This document shows, in pieces, positions 45,466-54,189 of a stretch of DNA of 64,000 nucleotides. The notes below the pieces were generated by a model. It did no database searches. It was not told the DNA's origin and worked only from the letters and a program-made list of their open reading frames with translations. The stretch's first letter is position 1; each line of letters begins with the position of its first letter. A program made the position numbers and the translations under genes. The stretch comes from Shewanella psychropiezotolerans (GTDB lineage: Bacteria > Pseudomonadota > Gammaproteobacteria > Enterobacterales > Shewanellaceae): positions 5,820,001-5,884,000 of the forward strand of contig NZ_CP041614.1 of NCBI RefSeq assembly GCF_007197555.1. Direction: 5' to 3'.

Positions 45466-47448
45466 CTACTTAGTCGCTACTCTCTCACCAGGAAGCTGAC
45501 CTGCATCACCTTTCAGATAAGTATCGAGAAATTTCACATAAGCTTCAGAGGCGGTTATTCGATTTTGCTTCTTACGGAATCCATGACCCTCATCGTCAAA
45601 TACCACATATTCCACTGGCACGCCGTTTTGCTTCACCTTCTCCACCAGCTCATCACTCTCGATCTTGAGCACGCGTGGATCGTTAGCTCCCTGAATGACC
45701 ATCAAGGGCTTAGTGATGTTTTGCGCGTGGAACAGAGGCGAGATAGCGCGATGACGCTCGCCATCAGTGGCGGGATCGCCCATCTCATCATAGAGCGCCT
45801 TCTTAAAAGACTCCCACCAAGGTGGAATAGACTCTAGAGTACGAACCCAGTTGGTGACACCGAAGATATCGATGCCCACCTTAAACTCTTCCGGCTCGAA
45901 GGCCAAAGCTGCAGCCGTCATATAGCCACCATAGCTGCCACCCATGATGCCAATCTTATCTTTATCGATCCAATCTAATGTCTCCAGATAGTTCTTACCG
46001 TAGATAATATCCTGCAGGTCATTCTCGCCGTGATTCTTATCATCGAGGTGAAAGAAGGTCTTACCATAGCCTGAGCTACCACGGTTATTCACCGCAAACA
46101 CGGCGTAGCCATGATTGATCAGATGCTGACGCATAGCGCTGTATCCGGTGCGGCTCTGGCCACCTGGCCCACCATGGACAAACACCACGGCGGGTCGTTT
46201 ATTCTCTGCGCTGGCACCCTTTGGCTTAAACAGTAACCCAGGGATCTCGAGGCCATCGAAGCTCTTGAAACGCACCACTTCACTGGCAACTAGGTCATCT
46301 GGGTTAATCTTAGGGTTCAGGGCTTGGGTGAGTTGTTTAGCAGAATCTGTGCCCAGCTGCCATACAAACAGGTTCGACGGAGACGTATCCGAGTTGATAT
46401 AGAAGGCGAGGGTCTGTTCATCCTTAGAGAAGTTCACATTCCTGAGATCGCCATCGGGTAACTGAGGTAACCTGAGCGCTTTGCCCGTCTTGGTATCTAA
46501 AATACTGATGCGGGTACTGGCATCAGCATTCACACCTGACACGCGATAGCGGCCAGATTCAGAGAAGTAAACGAAGCTGACATTCCAGTCATCTTTCACC
46601 GCCAGACTATGCTCACTGCTGGCAATATCGTACTGCCATACTTGGGAGAACTCTCCCTTGGCATCTGTGCTGTAATACAGGGCGCTGCCATCGGCCGAGA
46701 ACGTCATCGGATTATAGTTGGCTGGATCTGAGTGCTGACTGATGATGGTCGGCTTAACCATGCGCTTCCTGAAATCTAACAGATAAGTATCGCTGTCTCT
46801 GTTGGTGTGCGTCTTAGACAAAGAGACAAAACGGCCATCATTCGAGACTTCTGAAATGTTAAAACCTAGCTCATTCTTAAATACTAGCTCGCGCTCATAG
46901 GTCTTGGCATCATAACGGTATAGATCCATAAACTTAGGATCGCGCTCGTTGGTTGTCGCAAAGAAGTACTGACCATCGTTAGTGAAGTTCACAAAGTCAG
47001 AACGAGTCTCCTCACCCAGAGTGATATCGACTATCTTGCCATCAAGCTCACGTACAAATAGATGATACAGCTCATTACCGCCGTTATCTTGGGTCAATAA
47101 AACTCTGTCATCATTGGGGAACCAGGAAACTGGATAAGTGGTGTCTTTAAATGTGGTTAAGGCTGATTGTGCCCCTGTTGCCGCATCAAGCTTATACAAG
47201 TTGAAGATACCCGACTGATCCGAGCCAATGAGAATCGACTTACCATCAGCTGAAAAAGACGAACCGAAATAGGTGGTTGTCTCAAAGAAAGTCTTGGCAT
47301 CGTATTGTTGAACAGGCTCTTGCTGAGATAGCTGAGTACCTTCTGAGCCTATATTAACCTGATTCGTTCCGGTATTAATTCCAGAACATGCTGATAAACC
47401 TAAGCTAACAGCCAGCGCAAGCGCGCTGAGGTGAAGAGACTTTTTCAT
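45466..47448 (-). CDS. S9 family prolyl oligopeptidase-like lipoprotein
   Basis: A 660-residue secreted serine peptidase. The signal peptide ends LSACSG, a lipobox. An N-terminal beta propeller (about residues 50-390, repeated GQYFFATTNERDPKFMDLYRYD, SADGSALYYSTDAKGEFSQVW) is followed by the alpha/beta-hydrolase domain with HGGPGGQ, catalytic serine in GGSYGGYM, Asp in GANDPRV, and His in DDEGHGF. It degrades oligopeptides on the cell envelope. The gene stands alone. Confidence 0.94.
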   Translation of the reverse strand: MKKSLHLSALALAVSLGLSACSGINTGTNQVNIGSEGTQLSQQEPVQQYDAKTFFETTTYFGSSFSADGKSILIGSDQSGIFNLYKLDAATGAQSALTTFKDTTYPVSWFPNDDRVLLTQDNGGNELYHLFVRELDGKIVDITLGEETRSDFVNFTNDGQYFFATTNERDPKFMDLYRYDAKTYERELVFKNELGFNISEVSNDGRFVSLSKTHTNRDSDTYLLDFRKRMVKPTIISQHSDPANYNPMTFSADGSALYYSTDAKGEFSQVWQYDIASSEHSLAVKDDWNVSFVYFSESGRYRVSGVNADASTRISILDTKTGKALRLPQLPDGDLRNVNFSKDEQTLAFYINSDTSPSNLFVWQLGTDSAKQLTQALNPKINPDDLVASEVVRFKSFDGLEIPGLLFKPKGASAENKRPAVVFVHGGPGGQSRTGYSAMRQHLINHGYAVFAVNNRGSSGYGKTFFHLDDKNHGENDLQDIIYGKNYLETLDWIDKDKIGIMGGSYGGYMTAAALAFEPEEFKVGIDIFGVTNWVRTLESIPPWWESFKKALYDEMGDPATDGERHRAISPLFHAQNITKPLMVIQGANDPRVLKIESDELVEKVKQNGVPVEYVVFDDEGHGFRKKQNRITASEAYVKFLDTYLKGDAGQLPGERVATK

Positions 47449-47818
47449 TGTGTTCCTCTTAATTATTCATCGAAAAAGATCGTTAAAATCCATGTACTTC
47501 ACGCCACTAACACCTAAAAAGAAGATAAAAACTCTCGATATAAATACAGTGATCAGGTAGCAAGCTAGCCTATAGCAGGCAAAAAAACGAGTCATTTATA
47601 CTCGCTCATCAATATACTCAAGCCGAAAAATGTGTAAACCTGTAAAGCTCCGATAACAAAAAAGGCCCCTAAGGGCCCTCTCAACTAAGATTGGGGATGG
47701 AAGTGACAGCCTGCAGGGTAGCCATTTCCCATCCCAGTTTACCACTCAAATTAGCGACTAGCGGTAATCTTATGGGACCCGAGAGATTAAACCCTGAGGC
47801 ACCCCATAGGACCAATGC
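47449..47818. other. Intergenic region with terminator and structured 3' end of the cytochrome transcript
   Basis: A terminator for the minus-strand cytochrome gene is at 47658-47677 (GGCCC-TTAG-GGGCC, then T6 on that strand). Between it and the stop, 47690-47815 contains GGGATGG/CCATCCC and other complementary words, so the 3' untranslated region is probably folded. No known riboswitch matches. The rest is the peptidase leader. Confidence 0.5.
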
Positions 47819-49732
47819 TTACAACGCACGCTCAAAAACGTGGAACTTATCGATACCGTATGATTTACCTTCTGCATGACAGGTTGCACAAGACTCTGAA
47901 GTTGGCAGCGTGTACCAATCTTCTAACTTCTCAACATTGATTTCGCCACCTTGTTGAAGCATATGGTTCTTCGCCGAGTCATCATTATGACAAGCAAAAC
48001 AGTTAGCCGTTATTGGGCTAGTCATCACACCTGATGCACCACCATTATAAGCTTTTGACAAGATATACTGGTTTGGAATAACGTCTAAGTCTATGCCTTC
48101 GGCATGACAAGACACACAATTTTCAGCATTTAACTTAGCGGCTGAGTTTGCTTCACCCTCAGGACTGGTTGCAGTATTACCCACTCCCCAGTGCATGCTA
48201 TGAACCATAGGGCCGAAACCTGGCGCCGAGTTCTTCGCGCTGCGATCTTGGCCATTGTTATGACAAGCGACACAGTCTTTACCACCTTCGTTATAGCTAC
48301 CATTCTTATGGTAATTAGTCTCGTTAGTGTGACAAGTCGTACAACTATCGGCCGTCACACTGTGGCGACGCTCGAACGCTTGGATTTTTAGACCTGCATG
48401 ATCGACAACATCAGAATAACTAGTGAAGGAGACGCCATCGTAACCGCCATCTTCATCTTGCTGTTTAAATGTCACTCGAGTACTGGCCGTTAACCCGGCT
48501 AGACGGTAATCAGTTTCCAAACCATCAAGATGCGGATAACAGATTGAACGGCTACCATCAATATTCTCAATATACTGCTCAGACCCACGTGGGCTTGGAC
48601 GGCCAACTAACGAATCATTTTGATAACCGTGAACATAGGCACCGGCATACGTAAGGGTACCGTCTGAATATAAGGCTGCGATATTTAGCTGAACTTCGGA
48701 TTCAGCTGCGGTATTAAAGAGAGCGACATCGGTACACCAGCCCCCATTTGGATACTCTTCCCACTCCAGCCCATCATTAATATATGGAGCCAATGTTCTT
48801 GTATAATGAGTATCACGTAACTCTGCTCGTGCGGTTACTTGCTTGTGGAATAAGCGCGCATCTTCACCTTCATTAAAGGCATTGAACTGAGTCGCTAATC
48901 CTCTGGTACCTACATCGGCAGCATCATGACAATCCGTACAGGTCTGCATAGAATAAACCCTTGTGATTGGTTTCTCATGACAGGTGTAACAGTTAGATGG
49001 TGCAAAGTCCTTCTCAAATTCCTGGTGATTGATATGACCAATTTTCTGCAGTGTATTACGCGCATAACCACCATCATCACGTGCTATGTTACCGTGACAA
49101 GTCATACAGCCTGCGACTAAATCAGTTTTACCTTCCGGATTAATCGCGGTATAGCTAGGATGCTTCAATGAAGATGCCGCATAGTCAGTATGGCAAGCAT
49201 GACAGGTCGCTGTTGAAGTCGTATGGATATCATCACTCTTAGCAACGACGATATAACGAGACTTAGCGATGTTATCCCCACCACCAACAACTAGGCGGAT
49301 CAAGCCTTCAGTTCCGGCATTAACTGAAGCCATAGGTGCCACAAACTCATAGCGACCAGGCTCAACTTCAGTCAGGCTTGCACCTTCAGTCGCTTCACTT
49401 GCACTACCGCCCAGAATCGTACCTTCAAAATCATCACGACTACGACCAATGCCTTTCTCGGTTAACTCAGCAACTTCTGCATTGGCTTTTACGAGACCCG
49501 ATATTAATTGGCCTTCTTCATCGGTGATTTCAAACTCAAATCTCACCAAGCCTTCTTCTAACGTGTGAGCAATCATCTCAACGTTAGTCACACTTGATGC
49601 TTCCACTGTTGGTGGTGGAGTTGGTTTACCGTCTTCACCGTCCGAACCATCTTTCCCATCGCTGCCACATGCAGATAGGCCCATAGCCCCCGCCACTATC
49701 AACGCCAGATAGCGCTTATTAACATCTTTCAT
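47819..49732 (-). CDS. OmcA/MtrC-like multiheme cytochrome c lipoprotein, nine hemes
   Basis: A 637-residue outer-surface cytochrome of extracellular electron transfer. Signal peptide and lipobox (GLSACG) are followed by a Gly/Asp linker and a split-barrel domain. Nine CXXCH motifs are seen: CHACH, CMTCH, CYTCH and CTDCH in the first cluster, then CTTCH, CVACH, CVSCH, CFACH and CATCH in the second. MtrC and OmcA have five plus five, so one heme of the first cluster is absent. The second beta-barrel lies between the clusters. The ATG at 49732 (MKDVNKRYL) has AGGAG 7 bases upstream; the frame extends back without support. No mtrAB genes are adjacent, so it stands apart from a main conduit. Confidence 0.9.
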   Translation of the reverse strand: MKDVNKRYLALIVAGAMGLSACGSDGKDGSDGEDGKPTPPPTVEASSVTNVEMIAHTLEEGLVRFEFEITDEEGQLISGLVKANAEVAELTEKGIGRSRDDFEGTILGGSASEATEGASLTEVEPGRYEFVAPMASVNAGTEGLIRLVVGGGDNIAKSRYIVVAKSDDIHTTSTATCHACHTDYAASSLKHPSYTAINPEGKTDLVAGCMTCHGNIARDDGGYARNTLQKIGHINHQEFEKDFAPSNCYTCHEKPITRVYSMQTCTDCHDAADVGTRGLATQFNAFNEGEDARLFHKQVTARAELRDTHYTRTLAPYINDGLEWEEYPNGGWCTDVALFNTAAESEVQLNIAALYSDGTLTYAGAYVHGYQNDSLVGRPSPRGSEQYIENIDGSRSICYPHLDGLETDYRLAGLTASTRVTFKQQDEDGGYDGVSFTSYSDVVDHAGLKIQAFERRHSVTADSCTTCHTNETNYHKNGSYNEGGKDCVACHNNGQDRSAKNSAPGFGPMVHSMHWGVGNTATSPEGEANSAAKLNAENCVSCHAEGIDLDVIPNQYILSKAYNGGASGVMTSPITANCFACHNDDSAKNHMLQQGGEINVEKLEDWYTLPTSESCATCHAEGKSYGIDKFHVFERAL

Positions 49733-50229
49733 CGCCACTCCTAATTCATCATTTTTATATGCAGATCTTTTACTCCCCTTGGAATACGATATTGAATAAA
49801 CCTTACTATTTGTAATGATTTGAGTGATTACTAGACCTAAGTCATAACATTTTCGAACGAAAAACAAACAGGCAACAGGGGGGACTATCTAAGTCATCAC
49901 TGGCAGCAACCAAAAAAAGCAAATTTACGAAATTTAATAAGATAGGGGGACATTGAGACACAAAGGCTTCAATTAATGTACGCTGAGATGAAGCTTAACC
50001 ATAGCTTAAACCCCTTATGAAACATAAGGATAAAAACATAAGCTAATGTAGATATAGCGAAATTACTAAGCAATGCAAAACGAATATAAATGCCATAACT
50101 TTTTAATTAGAACAAAAGCTGCAGCATACGAGAATCAAGTATCTCTGATTATTTTTACCCGATAAAAAGCCAGCTTTCTGGCTGGCTTGATATGGCTATG
50201 AAAGCAGCTATTAACAACAAGCTAACTCA
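49733..50229. other. Leader region of the cytochrome gene
   Basis: About 500 AT-rich bases with no gene seen, holding the cytochrome promoter and, at its right end, the terminator of the efflux permease at 50167. Confidence 0.5.
50163..50188 (-). terminator. Terminator of the efflux permease operon
   Basis: AAGCCAGC/GCTGGCTT stem, followed on the minus strand by T5. Confidence 0.82.
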
Positions 50230-51618
50230 CTATGAGCAACAATCTCTGCGCCACCAGTTCTTAGGCAGTTTCTCCAGCATGACTTTCGCCATAAGAATGG
50301 CTAGTAAGATCCCTGAGCTATAGACGATAACGTCGGGCAACAGATTATGATTTTCACCTACTTGAGGCATAACCACGAACCCGAATGTTTCAACCAGATA
50401 GTTCACTATGATGCCAGAAACCAGAGCGACCCCGAGCACACCACCTAAGTAACCCAATAACGCACGTTTACCCAGCTCCTTGGTCACCACACCGAGCGTG
50501 GCTATGTTCGTCGCAGGTCCTGCCAACATAAAGACCAGTACGGCGCCGGGTGATACTCCCGCCAGCAACAAACCCGCTGCGATAGGCGTAGATGCGGTGG
50601 CGCAGATATACATAGGCACAGAGATAACCACCATGACCAACATGGCTAAGATACCGTCGCCCCACTGCGCCATGAAATCCGCTGGCACATACGTTTGCAC
50701 GAGTGCGGCGAAGAACAGGCCGATCAACAACCAGAGCGTGATATCTCGTACCAGATCAGTCGCAGCGAAGTGTAAGCCCTTGCCGATACGGCTCATCACA
50801 GGCGTGCCCCTAAGCTCGGCGGCAATGTCCTTGGTCGACTCGCAGCAGCTTTCATCATCACCTTCACTAGCTTTAGCCGACTCACTCTTGGCTGAGCTGC
50901 AACATGAAGATTCCTTCTCTGGCGTTTGAGTTTTACTGCTACAACATGAATCTGTGTTACCTATTGGCGCAGATGTCGATTCAGCGTTCGTCATAGGGCT
51001 CGTAATAGGAGTCGCCAACAGGCTTTCACTGGCAGCTATAGGCGTCATAGTCACGACGGGAGCCGCCTTTGACTCTGTCTTAGCTCCAGCCTTAGAAGCA
51101 GAACTACAACAGGAGCTCTTAGCTTTAGGCTCAAGGTTGTCTTTTTTACTGCTACAGCAAGACGAAGCACCAGGACTTACCTTTGCTGAATTTGTTTTCC
51201 CCTCACCTTTATCTGTTAACGGATCCTCATCCCTTCCGACTAAGAGTCCGGCAACAATCGCACTCGCGACGGCCGCTATGGGTCTTACTATGGCCATGAA
51301 GGGGCCGAGTAACACATAAGATACCGCTACAGAATCGATTCCGGTTTCCGGGGTTGAGACTAAAAAGGAAGTCGTGGCAGCCTTTGAGGCACCTGAGCGT
51401 CGTAGGCCAACAGCAGCAGGAATCACTCCGCATGAACACAAGGGCAAGGGAGCGCCTAGAATAGCCGCCTTGACCGTGGTCTTAAATCCATGGCCACCAA
51501 GCTGCTTCTGCATCCACTCCATGGGCACAAACATCTTCAGCATACCGGCCAAGAATAGCCCCAGTAGCAACCAGGGAGCAGAATCTAAAAAGAGGTCAAT
51601 AAAATTCGCAAACAACAT
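50230..51618 (-). CDS. SO_0444-type Cu/Zn efflux permease (YraQ/DUF318 family), Cys-rich loop
   Basis: A 462-residue permease of the YraQ/DUF318 family (ArsP-like), which exports metals. About eight hydrophobic helices in two halves are each preceded by the family motif: APLPLCSCGVIPAAVGLRRSGAS in the first, and TASTPIAAGLLLAGVSPGAVLVF in the second. Between the halves lies a Ser/Lys-rich hydrophilic insert (about residues 145-270) with five CC motifs (CCSSKK, CCSSAS, CCSSKT, CCSSAK, CCES), and the protein ends DCCS. These paired cysteines likely bind or pass metal ions. It lies two bases after a ZntR-like regulator in the same operon. Confidence 0.9.
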   Translation of the reverse strand: MLFANFIDLFLDSAPWLLLGLFLAGMLKMFVPMEWMQKQLGGHGFKTTVKAAILGAPLPLCSCGVIPAAVGLRRSGASKAATTSFLVSTPETGIDSVAVSYVLLGPFMAIVRPIAAVASAIVAGLLVGRDEDPLTDKGEGKTNSAKVSPGASSCCSSKKDNLEPKAKSSCCSSASKAGAKTESKAAPVVTMTPIAASESLLATPITSPMTNAESTSAPIGNTDSCCSSKTQTPEKESSCCSSAKSESAKASEGDDESCCESTKDIAAELRGTPVMSRIGKGLHFAATDLVRDITLWLLIGLFFAALVQTYVPADFMAQWGDGILAMLVMVVISVPMYICATASTPIAAGLLLAGVSPGAVLVFMLAGPATNIATLGVVTKELGKRALLGYLGGVLGVALVSGIIVNYLVETFGFVVMPQVGENHNLLPDVIVYSSGILLAILMAKVMLEKLPKNWWRRDCCS

Positions 51619-51620
51619 AC

Positions 51621-52100
51621 CTAACCCTTACTTTGGCAATTTTTTGTGTACTGAGAATCATCATGGTGATGGTCATGATTCTCACATTTAATATTATCTG
51701 TATTGGTCTCGAGCGCTTCCAATATGGAACAATGCTCGGCGCTCTCGGGGCCACCACAACAGGCATCGGATAATCGCTGCAGCGATACCTGAAAGTATTT
51801 AAGCTCGGCTATCTTAGCCTCGACATGAGCGAGTTTACTATCCACCATGCCCTTCACATCGGCGCACGCCCAATTCGATTTATCTAACTCGATTGAGAGC
51901 AATTCGCTGATCTCGGCTAAGGTAAAACCCACCGCCTTGGCCCGCAGAATAAAACGCAGCCGCTCTGCATCATTTTCTGTATAGATCCTATAACCGGAAT
52001 CTGTGCGAGAAGATGGCGATAACAGGCCATGCTTCTCATAAAATCTCAGGGTATCGGCTTTCACTTCACACTGTTTAGCCAATTCTCCAATTCGATACAT
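51621..52100 (-). CDS. MerR family, ZntR-like metal-responsive regulator
   Basis: A 159-residue MerR-type activator. The N-terminal winged helix (YRIGELAKQCEVKADTLRFYEKHGLLSP) and the coiled coil (about residues 80-115) precede a metal site whose Cys79, Cys114, Cys115 and Cys124 coincide in number with ZntR's. The fifth ZntR ligand, His119, is Glu here (CCGGPESAEHC), with His123 as a possible substitute. A Cys/His-rich tail (KCENHDHHHDD) adds potential metal binding. It leads the operon with the permease and has its own operator at 52150. Confidence 0.92.
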   Translation of the reverse strand: MYRIGELAKQCEVKADTLRFYEKHGLLSPSSRTDSGYRIYTENDAERLRFILRAKAVGFTLAEISELLSIELDKSNWACADVKGMVDSKLAHVEAKIAELKYFQVSLQRLSDACCGGPESAEHCSILEALETNTDNIKCENHDHHHDDSQYTKNCQSKG

Positions 52101-52142
52101 GTTTCGGCTCCATTTGGTCCAATTGGCTCTAATTTTATGGCA

Positions 52143-52174
52143 AGTATAAACCTTGGAGTTAAATCTAAGGTCAA
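52143..52174 (-). promoter_or_regulatory. MerR-type promoter and operator
   Basis: On the minus strand -35 TTGACC (52169-52174) and -10 TATACT (52143-52148) are separated by 20 bases, the overlong spacing of MerR-activated promoters. Within the spacer is the dyad ACCTTAGA...TCCAAGGT. The ZntR-like regulator should sit here and unwind the promoter when metal binds. Confidence 0.85.
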
Positions 52175-52411
52175 GGGTTATTATGCGACTTATTTATGAC
52201 CTGTGCTTGTTCTCCTGTGCGTATTGTGAAATCGCGCAGAAAAAAACAGCCTATGAACCCATTTTACGGTAAAATGTGCGCGCACGAATAGGGGCTCATC
52301 AAAGCAGCTAGAATTGAGGGACTTTTGGAAAGTGGTGAGGCGTTTGACACCTTAACGCCACTGAGTTTTCCGAAAGATCCTTAAATATAACTACTGGACA
52401 CTGTACCCAAA
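52175..52411. promoter_or_regulatory. Leader and probable promoter of purH
   Basis: Back-to-back palindromes CATTTTACGGTAAAATG (52260-52276) and GTGCGCGCAC (52276-52285). TAAAAT inside the first followed by a GC-rich stretch resembles a -10 element with a stringent-type discriminator. No good -35 is seen and no PurR box was recognised. Confidence 0.45.
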
Positions 52412-54001
52412 ATGAATAATGCCAGACCCATTCGTCGCGCGCTGTTAAGCGTTTCAGATAAAACCGGAATCCTTGAGTTTGCTAAAGCATTACATGCTCA
52501 GGGCGTAGAACTACTATCTACTGGTGGCACCGCCCGCCTTTTGGCTGACAACGGTGTGCCTGTCATTGAAGTATCGGAGCATACAGGACATCCGGAGATC
52601 ATGGATGGTCGTGTCAAAACCTTGCACCCTAAAGTGCACGGTGGCATCTTGGCGCGCCGCGGTATCGACGAGCTTGTCATGGAACAGAACGGCATCAAGC
52701 CTATCGATCTTGTGGCAGTTAACTTGTACCCCTTCGCAGAAACAGTCGCCAAAGAAGGCTGTACTCTGGCTGATGCCGTCGAGAATATCGATATCGGCGG
52801 CCCGACCATGGTTCGCTCTACGGCTAAAAACCACAAAGACACCACCATCATAGTTAACACTCGGGATTACGATCGCGTGATCAAAGAGATGAATGACAAT
52901 GAAGGCAGCACGACTCTTGAGACTCGTTTCGATTTAGCAATTGCCGCATTCGAGCACACTGCTGCTTATGATGGCATGATCGCAAATTATTTTGGGACTA
53001 TGGTCCCTGCCCATAGCAAAGACGAGTGTCCTGAAGACTCTAAATTCCCACGTACTTTCAATACTCAACTCATCAAGAAACAAGATCTGCGCTACGGCGA
53101 AAACAGCCATCAAACGGCCGCTTTCTATGTCGACACTCATATCGATGAAGCCTCGGTTGCCAGTGCGATTCAGCTGCAAGGCAAGGCGCTGTCTTACAAC
53201 AACATCGCCGATACCGATTCTGCTCTCGAGTGTGTTAAAGAGTTCAGTGAGCCGGCCTGTGTCATCGTTAAGCACGCCAACCCATGTGGTGTAGCCATAG
53301 GCAGTGATTTACTCGATGCCTACAAGCGTGCATACCAAACCGACCCTACTTCGGCCTTCGGTGGCATCATCGCCTTCAATGGTGAACTAGACGAAAAAAC
53401 CGCCAACGCTATCCTTGAGCGTCAATTTGTCGAAGTGATCATCGCACCTAAAGTCAGCCAAGCCGCTCGCGATGCCATTGCCGCTAAGGCGAATGTTCGT
53501 CTGCTTGAATGTGGCGAATGGGGCACTAAGACTAAGAGTCTCGATTACAAACGCGTCAACGGCGGACTGCTTCTACAGGATCGCGACCAAGGCATGGTAG
53601 CAATCGATGACCTTAAAGTTGTCAGTAAGCGTCAACCCACTGCAGCCGAAATGAAAGATCTTATGTTCTGCTGGAAAGTGGCTAAGTTCGTTAAGTCTAA
53701 CGCCATCGTTTATGCCAAGAACAGCATGACTATCGGTGTGGGCGCCGGCCAGATGAGCCGAGTCTACAGCGCAAAAGTTGCCGGCATCAAGGCCGCAGAT
53801 GAAGGACTGGAAGTGCAAGATTCAGTGATGGCATCCGATGCCTTCTTCCCATTCCGTGACGGTATCGATGCAGCCGCGGCAGCTGGGATCAGCTGTATCA
53901 TACAGCCAGGTGGTTCGATTCGTGATGAAGAGATCATAGCCGCAGCCGATGAACACGGCATGGCCATGGTGTTTACCGGAATGCGTCACTTCCGTCATTA
54001 A
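52412..54001 (+). CDS. purH: Bifunctional AICAR transformylase/IMP cyclohydrolase
   Basis: A 529-residue enzyme catalysing the last two steps of IMP synthesis. The N-terminal cyclohydrolase shows [44 protein letters not shown]; the C-terminal transformylase shows [27 protein letters not shown] (catalytic K and H), and [32 protein letters not shown]. Length matches E. coli PurH (529). It is followed 188 bases later by purD, the same order as purHD operons. Confidence 0.98.
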   Translation: MNNARPIRRALLSVSDKTGILEFAKALHAQGVELLSTGGTARLLADNGVPVIEVSEHTGHPEIMDGRVKTLHPKVHGGILARRGIDELVMEQNGIKPIDLVAVNLYPFAETVAKEGCTLADAVENIDIGGPTMVRSTAKNHKDTTIIVNTRDYDRVIKEMNDNEGSTTLETRFDLAIAAFEHTAAYDGMIANYFGTMVPAHSKDECPEDSKFPRTFNTQLIKKQDLRYGENSHQTAAFYVDTHIDEASVASAIQLQGKALSYNNIADTDSALECVKEFSEPACVIVKHANPCGVAIGSDLLDAYKRAYQTDPTSAFGGIIAFNGELDEKTANAILERQFVEVIIAPKVSQAARDAIAAKANVRLLECGEWGTKTKSLDYKRVNGGLLLQDRDQGMVAIDDLKVVSKRQPTAAEMKDLMFCWKVAKFVKSNAIVYAKNSMTIGVGAGQMSRVYSAKVAGIKAADEGLEVQDSVMASDAFFPFRDGIDAAAAAGISCIIQPGGSIRDEEIIAAADEHGMAMVFTGMRHFRH

Positions 54002-54016
54002 TTGAAAGAAGGTGAA

Positions 54017-54030
54017 AGTTCCTAGGAACT
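54017..54030. repeat. 14-bp perfect palindrome with CCTAGG core
   Basis: AGTTCCTAGGAACT lies between purH and purD and shares CCTAGGAAC with the repeat at 667. Confidence 0.6.
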
Positions 54031-54100
54031 CTTACCTAGATCCTAGAATTTCGAAAAAAATTGAAATTTTTAATATTTAGCGCAAAGCCATTATTTCTAG

Positions 54101-54148
54101 GTCAAGGAAAGCACGCGCAGTGTATACCCATACACGAGCATGCTTGAC
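54101..54148. repeat. Imperfect cruciform repeat between purH and purD
   Basis: Outer arms GTCAAG/CTTGAC and inner arms GTGTAT/ATACAC (loop ACCC) with mismatched bases between, in the middle of an intercistronic gap. The pattern suggests a dispersed palindromic element rather than a terminator, as no T tract follows. Confidence 0.6.
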
Positions 54149-54189
54149 ACTGAGATAGGGAAAATGGAGCAGCGATAAAGGATAAAAAA

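Noticed and set aside
47690..47815. Riboswitch downstream of the cytochrome gene
   Set aside because: It lies in the 3' untranslated region before a terminator and does not match a known aptamer layout.
52498..53967. Long open frames antisense to purH
   Set aside because: They follow codon bias of purH on the other strand and have no independent signals.
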